Of a DNA stretch of 64,000 bases, positions 57,804-64,000 are shown in pieces; position 1 is the first letter of the stretch; the number at the start of each line of letters is the position of its first letter. Origin of the DNA: Craterilacuibacter sp. RT1T. Its GTDB lineage: Bacteria > Pseudomonadota > Gammaproteobacteria > Burkholderiales > Chromobacteriaceae. The notes under the pieces are model-generated. The model saw only the letters and a program-made list of their open reading frames with translations, had not been told where the DNA came from and searched no databases. The DNA lies in contig NZ_JAMFLI010000004.1 in NCBI RefSeq assembly GCF_023502145.1, positions 1-64,000 of the forward strand. The letters are read 5' to 3'. Position numbers and translations under genes: made by a program.

Positions 57804-58397
57804 ATGACCCTGCATCCGACAACCTTGCCCGCAAACCCTGACTTTGACCCGGCAGGCTGGCTCAGACTTGCCCGCCACCTACCCTCGCCCAATTGCGATG
57901 ACTACAGCGCCGGCACCCGGCCCGAATTGCTGGTGATCCACAATATCAGCCTGCCGCCGAATGAATACGGCGGCGATGGCGTCGAGCGGCTATTCACCAA
58001 CACGCTGGATCCGGCCGAACACCCTTACTACGCCACCATCGCCCACTTGCGGGTGTCGGCGCATTTCTTTATCCGCCGCGACGGCGAGCTCTTGCAGTTT
58101 GTACCGATTACCCGGCGCGCCTGGCACGCCGGGGTATCGAACTACTGCGGGCGCGAACGCTGCAACGATTTTTCACTCGGGGTGGAGATGGAAGGCTCGG
58201 ACTTCGAGCCGTTTTGTGATGCGCAGTACGACACGCTCAAGCAGCTGATCGCACAGCTAAAACAGGTATTGCCACTGCTGGCCATCACCGGGCATGAATA
58301 TATCGCACCGGGACGCAAAACCGACCCGGGGCCGTATTTTGACTGGGACAAGGTCGCCGGCGATTTGCCGCTATGGCAAGGCTCGGCCAACGGCTAG
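57804..58397 (+). CDS. ampD: 1,6-anhydro-N-acetylmuramyl-L-alanine amidase AmpD
   Basis: This 197-residue cytosolic zinc amidase has LLVIHNISLPP, SAHFFIRRDGELLQFVP and ITGHEYIAPGRKTDPGPYFDW, which carry the zinc and catalytic residues. It recycles peptidoglycan fragments and, in many proteobacteria, controls AmpC induction. Its TAG stop shares a CTAG with the stop of the convergent MOSC gene. Confidence 0.95.
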   Translation: MTLHPTTLPANPDFDPAGWLRLARHLPSPNCDDYSAGTRPELLVIHNISLPPNEYGGDGVERLFTNTLDPAEHPYYATIAHLRVSAHFFIRRDGELLQFVPITRRAWHAGVSNYCGRERCNDFSLGVEMEGSDFEPFCDAQYDTLKQLIAQLKQVLPLLAITGHEYIAPGRKTDPGPYFDWDKVAGDLPLWQGSANG

Positions 58398-59047
58398 AGC
58401 CCGGCCAGCCAGTCGGCGCGGCGATGCAACTTGTCGCGCCATGCGGCAGGCAGCGCCGCCACTGCCAGTGCACGCAAGCGGGCAGGGTCTGGCCGGTGCT
58501 CGGCCATCGTCTGCAATAATTCAAGCAGGGTCGGCGCAGCCGGATCCATCACCTGCAAACGAACTTCACTGGCGCGGTCAATGCGCGCGTCTTCAAGTAC
58601 CCGACAATACCAGCCGGTCAGATGGTGACGGTCGATATAGGCGGCGACACCCTCCTCGCCCGCACGCGCGTCTATTTTCCAGCACGGGCTACGCGGCTGG
58701 CTGACTTCCAGCACGGCATGGCCGACCAGCAGGCGGTCGCCCAGTCTGAGCTGCGCCTCGCTCAGCCCGGCCAGCGCGAGGTTCTCGCCAAGAAAGCCCG
58801 CCCCCCACGCCGCCGGCGCATGCGGAAATGCGGCCGCCAGTTGCGAGTAGTGCTCAACCGGAAAACAGTGCACCGCCTTGTCGATGCCGCCATGCACACG
58901 CAGATCCGCCTGCTCGTCTTCAAGCGGCCCGCTCGCGGTCAGCGTCAGTGCCGGCACCGCAAGCTTGACGATGGCCGAGGCACGACTGCCACCGCCCAGC
59001 GGTGCCGCACGACCGGCGAACAGGCCCAATAGTTTGATCGGCATCAT
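58394..59047 (-). CDS. MOSC-domain protein (YiiM-like)
   Basis: This 217-residue protein has RVHGGIDKAVHCFPVEHY, a GENLALAGL segment and the conserved Cys in SQPRSPCWKID, typical of MOSC proteins that bind molybdenum cofactor. YiiM-type enzymes reduce N-hydroxylated compounds; the substrate here is unknown. It overlaps the ampD end by four bases on the opposite strand. Confidence 0.85.
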   Translation of the reverse strand: MMPIKLLGLFAGRAAPLGGGSRASAIVKLAVPALTLTASGPLEDEQADLRVHGGIDKAVHCFPVEHYSQLAAAFPHAPAAWGAGFLGENLALAGLSEAQLRLGDRLLVGHAVLEVSQPRSPCWKIDARAGEEGVAAYIDRHHLTGWYCRVLEDARIDRASEVRLQVMDPAAPTLLELLQTMAEHRPDPARLRALAVAALPAAWRDKLHRRADWLAGL

Positions 59048-59176
59048 TTTCCTTTCTGCACTCTACAGCCTGCGATCATGGCGACTGCCAAACACACGCG
59101 AAACTTCAGCGGCACCAAAGGTAGCGGCGACTTGCCGCTCTGCAACAACAGGGGCTGCTACATGGCAGCCAAGCCA

Positions 59177-60040
59177 TTACCCCTTCTTCCAGCTAATCAG
59201 CAGCACGGCGGTGACGATGATCGCCATTGCCACCATCTCGTGTACGCCGACGTGCTCGCCCAGAAAGGCCACACCCAACAGCACCGCAATAATCGGGTTG
59301 ACATAGGCATAGCTGGTCGCCGCCGCCGCCGACACATTTTTCAGCAGATAAAGGTAGGCGCTATAGGCAATAATCGAGCCGAACAGCACCAGATAGCTAA
59401 TGGCCAGCCAGCCTTCCAGTGGCGGCATGGCGCTCAGCGCCTCGCCCTTGATGGCACTGGCCAGTAGCAAAGACAGACCGCCGAAAACCATCATCCACGC
59501 ACTGCCGGCGATGCCAGAGGGCTGTTTGAGGTGGCGGCTCCAGGCCGAACCCAATGCCCAGCCGGCCGAAGCCAGCAACAACAAAATGGCGCCTTCGGGG
59601 CTGGCGCGCAGGTTGGCGCCCAGATTCAAAAACACCATGCCGGCAAAACCCAGCGCAATCCCTGCCCACTCCAACTTTCTTGCCTTCTGGCCGAAGCCTT
59701 GTGCAAACAAGGTGGCAAACAGCGGCACCGTCGCGACCACCAGCGCGGCCACGCCACTGGATACATCCTTTTCCGCCAGCGTAACCAGGCCATTGCCGAC
59801 ACCCGGCATCAGTACGCCAAGAATCGCCGCCCCCTTAAGCTCGGCAGGCGCAGGCAATACCCATTGCCGGGTCAGCAGCAACACCGTCATCAGAATCAGG
59901 CCGGCCGTCAGAAAGCGCAGGCCGGCCATCATAAACGGCGGCCAATATTCGACCCCGATGCGGATGGCGAAATAGGTCGAACCCCAGATGACATACAGGC
60001 AGAAAAAAGACAGGGCGAGCAGCAAACGCTTGGAGGGCAT
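59177..60040 (-). CDS. EamA-family (DMT) permease
   Basis: This 287-residue protein has ten predicted membrane helices in two EamA repeats, similar to YedA-like exporters (YVIWGSTYFAIRIGVEYWPPFMMAGLRF). The substrate is probably an amino acid or small metabolite, not determinable here. The ATG at 60040 is chosen because the longer frame encodes heptamer repeat sequence. Confidence 0.88.
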   Translation of the reverse strand: MPSKRLLLALSFFCLYVIWGSTYFAIRIGVEYWPPFMMAGLRFLTAGLILMTVLLLTRQWVLPAPAELKGAAILGVLMPGVGNGLVTLAEKDVSSGVAALVVATVPLFATLFAQGFGQKARKLEWAGIALGFAGMVFLNLGANLRASPEGAILLLLASAGWALGSAWSRHLKQPSGIAGSAWMMVFGGLSLLLASAIKGEALSAMPPLEGWLAISYLVLFGSIIAYSAYLYLLKNVSAAAATSYAYVNPIIAVLLGVAFLGEHVGVHEMVAMAIIVTAVLLISWKKG

Positions 60041-60054
60041 GGGGTGGGACCTTT

Positions 60055-60262
60055 GTGAATGGGGAGTGGGGAGTGGGGAGTGGGGAGTGGGGAGTGGGGA
60101 GTGGGGAGTGGGGAGCGGGGAACCGGGAATCGGGAGCCGGGAGCGGCGCATGCGGTAAGGGATGGCGGGTAGAGGTAATGCACGGGGAGCAGACGCCGTG
60201 ACTCCCTACTCCCTACTCCCTACTCCCTACTCCCCATTCCCTACTCCCCGCTCCCGTACCCC
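60055..60262. repeat. Split heptamer repeat between the EamA gene and tolQ
   Basis: A left arm of GGGGAGT units (60058-60140, ending in degenerate GGGAGCC types) and a right arm of CCCTACT units (60199-60262) are separated by about 58 bases. The arms are complementary. This block replaces the tolR position expected after tolQ. Confidence 0.82.
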
Positions 60263-60272
60263 GCATCTTCAA

Positions 60273-60941
60273 TCAGCGCGTCGCCAGTCGCTGCAGGATG
60301 TTGGAAAACTCTTCCATATAGGTGTCAAAGCGCGTGGCCAGACGGTCGACATCGGTGGCGAAGCGGTTGTAGGCCACCACCGCAGGAATCGCGGCAAACA
60401 GGCCGATGGCGGTGGCAATCAGCGCCTCGGCAATGCCCGGCGCCACCGTGGCCAGCGTCGCCTGACCGGCATTACCCAAGCCGATAAAGGCATGCATGAT
60501 GCCCCAGACGGTGCCGAACAGGCCTACATAGGGGCTGACCGAGCCGACGGTCGCCAGAAAGGCATTATGGCTTTCCAGCATATCCAGCTCGCGCTGGGCA
60601 GTCGCGCGCATCGCGCGGCGGCTGCCATCCATGATGTCGGACAGCTCGGTGCCGGGGCGGCCGCGCAACTTCAAAAATTCGGCAAAACCGGCCTGGAAAA
60701 TATTCTCCATACTGCCGCGCTCGTGCTTGCGCGTGGCGTCCTCATACAGGCGGTTCAGGTCGGTTCCGCTCCAGAAGGCGCGCTCGAAGGTTTCGGTATC
60801 GCGCTTGGCGCTGCGCAGGGTGACGATCTTGTTGAAGATCAGCGCCCACGACAGCACCGAGGTCAGCACCAGGCCGGCCATAACCAGCTGGACCACCAGG
60901 CTGGCGTGGAGAATGAGACTGACGACGGAAAATTCCTGCAT
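60273..60941 (-). CDS. tolQ: Tol-Pal system proton channel TolQ
   Basis: This 222-residue protein has three helices and the conserved second and third helices (SVSPYVGLFGTVWGIMHAFIGLG, APGIAEALIATAIGLFAAIPAVVAYN). With TolR it powers outer-membrane constriction at division. TolR, TolA, TolB and Pal are not downstream; an EamA gene lies there instead. ExbB is the alternative identity, but the sequence is closer to TolQ. Confidence 0.88.
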   Translation of the reverse strand: MQEFSVVSLILHASLVVQLVMAGLVLTSVLSWALIFNKIVTLRSAKRDTETFERAFWSGTDLNRLYEDATRKHERGSMENIFQAGFAEFLKLRGRPGTELSDIMDGSRRAMRATAQRELDMLESHNAFLATVGSVSPYVGLFGTVWGIMHAFIGLGNAGQATLATVAPGIAEALIATAIGLFAAIPAVVAYNRFATDVDRLATRFDTYMEEFSNILQRLATR

Positions 60942-60957
60942 GGTAGTTCCTTGAGGC

Positions 60958-61536
60958 TTAACGCAGCACGCGGCCGCTTTCGAGATCGATGATGGTAGAA
61001 GGCTTGCGCCGCTGGCCTACACGCCCGGGCAGGGTCAGCACCACGTCGCCGAAGGTGCGCTGGCAAGCCGCCGCAGTACGCAACGACTTTTGCCCGGCAA
61101 GATTGGCCGAGGTCGACACCAAAGGCCCCAAGGCGTGGCACAAGCTGGCGGTTTCACGGTGGGCGGTGACCCGCACGGCAATTTTCTGGTGCCGGCCGCG
61201 CAAGAGCGGCAAGACCCTAGGCGAGGCCGGAATCAAAAAGGTATACGGCCCGGGCCAGTATCGCATCACGGTTGCACGCTCGGCAGCGGAGAGCGGGCGA
61301 ATCAAGGGCGCCAACTGTTCCAGGCTCGCCGCCACGACGATCAGACCCTTGTGATTGGGCCGGCCCTTAAGTGCAATCACCCGGCGCAAGGCGCGCGCAT
61401 TGAGCGGGTCGCATCCCAGACCGAAACAGGATTCGGTCGCGTAGGCAATCACCCCGCCCGCACGGTAAGCCGCACGCGCCTGAGCCAGCAAGCTGGCGGC
61501 GGGAAACTTTCTGATCTGCAAGATGAAATCGCCCAA
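60958..61536 (-). CDS. tsaC: TsaC/YrdC-type threonylcarbamoyl-AMP synthase
   Basis: The protein has 192 residues from the proposed start. The Sua5/YciO/YrdC fold shows GGVIAYATESCFGLGCDP, the KGRPNHKGLIVV motif and VSTSANLAGQKS. It makes threonylcarbamoyl-AMP for the t6A modification of tRNA. The start is uncertain: no ATG lies in a sensible place, TTG codons at 61536 or 61521 fit the family, and neither has a good ribosome binding site. A Pro usual in the AYPTES motif is Ala here. It is followed by tolQ after 16 bases. Confidence 0.85.
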   Translation of the reverse strand: MGDFILQIRKFPAASLLAQARAAYRAGGVIAYATESCFGLGCDPLNARALRRVIALKGRPNHKGLIVVAASLEQLAPLIRPLSAAERATVMRYWPGPYTFLIPASPRVLPLLRGRHQKIAVRVTAHRETASLCHALGPLVSTSANLAGQKSLRTAAACQRTFGDVVLTLPGRVGQRRKPSTIIDLESGRVLR

Positions 61537-61637
61537 TTGATGAAGACGACATTGTAACGGGGATAGCTGACAAGCGGGGAGCAGGAAATGGTAAAAGCCG
61601 GCCACAAAAACTTGGCGCCTCCTCTTCCGGCAACGGG

Positions 61638-61664
61638 AAAAAAAGCGCCAAGCCGGTGACGGCT
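61638..61664 (-). terminator. Terminator after purD
   Basis: AGCCG/CGGCT with a GTGA loop at 61651-61664 abuts the purD stop. On the minus strand TGGCGC and seven Ts follow. Confidence 0.75.
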
Positions 61665-62936
61665 TTAGCGCCCGATGGCGCGATAGCCGATGTCGCGGCG
61701 CAACTGGCAACCGTCAAACGCGATCTGGTCGGCAACCGCATAAGCATGCGCCTGCGCATCGGCCACAGTGTCGCCCAAGCCCACTGCACACAGCACACGC
61801 CCACCCGACACCACCGCATCCCCCTCGGCGTTCTGCGACGTACCGGCGTGGAACACCATGCCGTCAGCGTTCGCAGCCGGGATGCCGCGAATCACCGCCC
61901 CCTTTTGCGGCGCATCCGGGTAACCGGCGGCAGCCAGCACCACGCCCAAGGCCACGCGGCTGTCCCACTGCGCTTGCACCTGATCCAGCTTGCCATCGAT
62001 GCCGGCGTCCAGCAGTTCGGTGAAGTCCGACTGCATGCGCGCCATGATGGGCTGGGTTTCCGGGTCGCCGAAGCGGCAATTGAACTCGATGGTAAACGGC
62101 TGGCCGGCCTTGTCTATCATCAGCCCGGCATAGAGAAAGCCGGTATAGGCGTGGCCATCCTTTTTCATGCCGGCTACCGTTGGCAGAATGATCTCGCGCA
62201 TCGCGCGCTCATGCACCTCGGGCGTCACCACCGGCGCCGGGCTGTAGGCGCCCATGCCGCCGGTGTTCGGGCCCTGGTCGCCATCCAGCAGGCGCTTGTG
62301 ATCCTGGCTGGTGGCCATGGCCAGCACATGCTCGCCGTCAACCATCACGATAAAGCTGGCCTCTTCGCCCTCGAGGAAATCCTCGATCACCACGCGCGCG
62401 CCGGCCGAGCCCATCTTGTTGCCCAACAGCATGTCGTCGATGGCGGCATGTGCTTCTTCCAGCGTCATCGCCACCACCACGCCCTTGCCGGCGGCCAGGC
62501 CGTCGGCCTTGATCACGATAGGCGCACCGCGCTGTGTGACATAGGCGCGTGCCTCGGCGGCGTCGGTGAAAGTCTGGTAGCCGGCAGTCGGAATGCCATG
62601 GCGCTGCATAAAGGCCTTGGCAAAGTCTTTCGAACTCTCCAGCTGCGCGCAATACTGCGTCGGCCCGAAGATGCGCAGCCCGGCTGCGCGAAAAGCGTCG
62701 ACCACGCCGGCCGCCAGCGGCGCCTCGGGGCCGACCACGGTCAGCGCGATGTTTTCTGCCTTGGCAAAAGCGACCAGTTCGGCAATATCGTTGATGGCCA
62801 CATTGAAGAGGCGCGCATCCAGCGCGGTGCCGGCATTACCCGGTGCCACAAAGACTTTGGCTGCACGCGGCGATTGCGCAATACGCCAGGCCAGCGCGTG
62901 TTCGCGCCCGCCGGAGCCGATAACCAGAACGTTCAT
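61665..62936 (-). CDS. purD: Phosphoribosylamine-glycine ligase PurD
   Basis: This 423-residue ATP-grasp enzyme has the N-terminal MNVLVIGSGGREHALAWRI, VIKADGLAAGKGVVVA and the RFGDPETQ motif. It makes glycinamide ribonucleotide in purine synthesis. The ATG at 62936 gives normal length, with AAGGA about ten bases upstream. The pagP gene separates it from purH, with which it often forms a pair. Confidence 0.97.
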   Translation of the reverse strand: MNVLVIGSGGREHALAWRIAQSPRAAKVFVAPGNAGTALDARLFNVAINDIAELVAFAKAENIALTVVGPEAPLAAGVVDAFRAAGLRIFGPTQYCAQLESSKDFAKAFMQRHGIPTAGYQTFTDAAEARAYVTQRGAPIVIKADGLAAGKGVVVAMTLEEAHAAIDDMLLGNKMGSAGARVVIEDFLEGEEASFIVMVDGEHVLAMATSQDHKRLLDGDQGPNTGGMGAYSPAPVVTPEVHERAMREIILPTVAGMKKDGHAYTGFLYAGLMIDKAGQPFTIEFNCRFGDPETQPIMARMQSDFTELLDAGIDGKLDQVQAQWDSRVALGVVLAAAGYPDAPQKGAVIRGIPAANADGMVFHAGTSQNAEGDAVVSGGRVLCAVGLGDTVADAQAHAYAVADQIAFDGCQLRRDIGYRAIGR

Positions 62937-63024
62937 CTTTAACATCCTTATGCGAGGGAGTCCGAATAGCATGCATGACCCGCATCAGCAGGCCATGCCA
63001 TGCTCAGGCCGAGGTCGCCTGATC

Positions 63025-63585
63025 TCAATACTGGAAACGGGTGAAGAAGAACAGGATATTGCCGTTGCCTTTGCCGCCCGGCATATACGACATCATCAGA
63101 GCCGCCTTGCGGTATTGCAAAGAGACAAGCGGCAGCGCCCCGGGGACCGGAAAATTCTTCAAGGTATCGGAGCGTGAAGTCAGAAAGGCGGTAAAGCCCC
63201 CGCCTACCTGCCAGTTATCGCTTAATGGCAGCATTTTCTGATAGGCATAACCGGCAATCGGCTCGACATCATTGTGCGAATCCAGAAAAGCCATGGCATA
63301 CAAGCCATGCCAGTCGCCATCCTCGTCAACAATACTTTTGCCCATACCGAAGCCCCAGGCATGCTCGTTGAACGAATCAATCTTTTCCCGGCTGTACATG
63401 CTGCGCAGATGGTGAGCATAACCCGGTATATAAATATCGGTGCGCCCTTCATCCCAGACTTGCACCACACGGCGGCAGCTTTTATCCAGCCAGCCCGAAG
63501 ACTCGCCACAATCGGCAGCGAATGCCTGGGTCGCCAGCAACATGCCGGCGACGCTTATCCATTTTTTCTTCAAAACAAAATCCAC
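63025..63585 (-). CDS. pagP: Lipid A palmitoyltransferase PagP
   Basis: This 186-residue outer-membrane beta-barrel enzyme has a signal peptide (SVAGMLLATQAFA). The body follows E. coli PagP: DIYIPGYAHH, REKIDSFNEHAWGFG, DWHGLYAMAFLDSHNDVEPIAGY and a final FFTRFQY ending in an aromatic. The catalytic set matches His59, Asp102 and Ser103. It adds palmitate to lipid A, lowering membrane permeability and immune recognition. The start is GTG or a TTG four codons later. It lies between purH and purD. Confidence 0.9.
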   Translation of the reverse strand: MDFVLKKKWISVAGMLLATQAFAADCGESSGWLDKSCRRVVQVWDEGRTDIYIPGYAHHLRSMYSREKIDSFNEHAWGFGMGKSIVDEDGDWHGLYAMAFLDSHNDVEPIAGYAYQKMLPLSDNWQVGGGFTAFLTSRSDTLKNFPVPGALPLVSLQYRKAALMMSYMPGGKGNGNILFFFTRFQY

Positions 63586-63591
63586 AACAAA

Positions 63592-63611
63592 ATGGCGGCT
63601 AAGGCCGCCAT
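63592..63611 (-). terminator. Terminator between purH and pagP
   Basis: ATGGCGGC and GCCGCCAT form a perfect 8-bp stem around TAAG. On the minus strand TTTTGTTG follows. It would end the purH transcript before pagP. Confidence 0.65.
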
Positions 63612-63684
63612 GGCTATCCCGGCAAAATTAAGCAAGGTAAAAAAACAGGCAACAAGGCGAGCCCTGTTGCCACGGCGATAAAAC

Positions 63685-64000
63685 TTAGTGGCGGAAGTGG
63701 CGCACGCCGGTCAGTACCATCGCGATGCCGTGCTCGTCGGCAGCGGCGAATACTTCTTCGTCGCGCATCGAGCCGCCCGGCTGGATGATGGCCTTGATGC
63801 CCTGCTCGGCGATGACGTCGATGCCGTCGCGGAACGGGAAGAAGGCATCGGAAGATGCTACGGCATGCTGCAAGGACAAACCGGCGTCAGCCGCCTTGCG
63901 TGCGGCAATGCGGGTCGAGTCGACGCGGCTCATCTGGCCGGCGCCAATGCCTGCGGTCTGGCCTCCCGCGCAGAACACGATGGCGTTGGACTTCACATAC
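63685..64000 (-). CDS. purH: PurH C-terminal part (truncated by window edge)
   Basis: The last 105 codons of the bifunctional AICAR transformylase/IMP cyclohydrolase run off the right edge. [28 protein letters not shown] and the closing [11 protein letters not shown]...[13 protein letters not shown]...[10 protein letters not shown] are the well-conserved C-terminus. It completes IMP synthesis and uses AICAR also released by HisF. Confidence 0.96.
   Translation of the reverse strand, partial: YVKSNAIVFCAGGQTAGIGAGQMSRVDSTRIAARKAADAGLSLQHAVASSDAFFPFRDGIDVIAEQGIKAIIQPGGSMRDEEVFAAADEHGIAMVLTGVRHFRH

Noticed and set aside
61537-61710. Longer TsaC frame starting near 61710
   Set aside because: It overlaps the purD stop region and terminator and encodes no conserved residues.

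Overview
The window reads as chromosomal DNA of a GC-rich betaproteobacterium, most likely in the order Neisseriales (Chromobacteriaceae or Chitinibacteraceae relatives). The basis is a his operon with a short-form hisG, separate hisI and hisE and tatABC downstream; a betaproteobacterial caa3-type oxidase locus; a LeuA close to the neisserial enzyme; and an ilvIHC, sigma-like, DUF3106, RDD gene order. I see no transposase, integrase, prophage, CRISPR array, rRNA or tRNA. All called genes look intact except the two cut by the window edges.

Layout. 1-5347 (minus): a type I secretion ABC transporter, its HlyD adaptor and a LuxR-type regulator, followed by the start of a LapA-like giant adhesin that runs off the left edge. 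5577-15603 (minus): ycgR-like PilZ gene, hisG-D-C-B-H-A-F-I-E, hinT, tatA-tatB-tatC and a DUF2069 gene. 15645-23949 (minus): cytochrome c oxidase genes ctaC-ctaD-ctaG-DUF2970-ctaE, then SURF1, a small CxxxC protein, ctaA, ctaB and SCO, with a DUF2909 gene on the opposite strand. 24150-30704: an orphan lipoprotein, dcuA, xpt, a PEP-CTERM protein with a probable thioester domain, a leuA ORF with an in-frame N-terminal helix-turn-helix extension, and psd. 30768-36104: ilvI-ilvH-ilvC (minus), divergent from a sigma-like/DUF3106/RDD cluster. 36264-39534: a purine island of NCS2 permease, guanine deaminase and a MarR regulator. 39569-47649: chemoreceptor, lytic transglycosylase, proS, ycaO and kup. 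47895-53577: a ydcSTUV-patD type polyamine/aminobutyraldehyde operon. 53731-57004: Pho box, phoB, phoR and tal. 57146-64000: hemerythrin protein, ampD, MOSC protein, EamA permease, tolQ, tsaC, purD, pagP and the 3' end of purH.

A striking genome-scale feature is a family of heptanucleotide tandem repeats, (GGGGAGT)n facing (CCCTACT)n. They sit in at least six intergenic sites and can fold into long hairpins. Two lie inside the his operon and one lies immediately downstream of tolQ, where tolR would be expected.

The items most worth following up are the helix-turn-helix/LeuA ORF with two well-placed ribosome binding sites, the thioester PEP-CTERM protein, the sigma-like gene with a fused membrane tail, the structured leader before the purine permease, and the heptamer repeats. 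Annotation rests on reading the sequence and on family knowledge; no database search or folding program was run.
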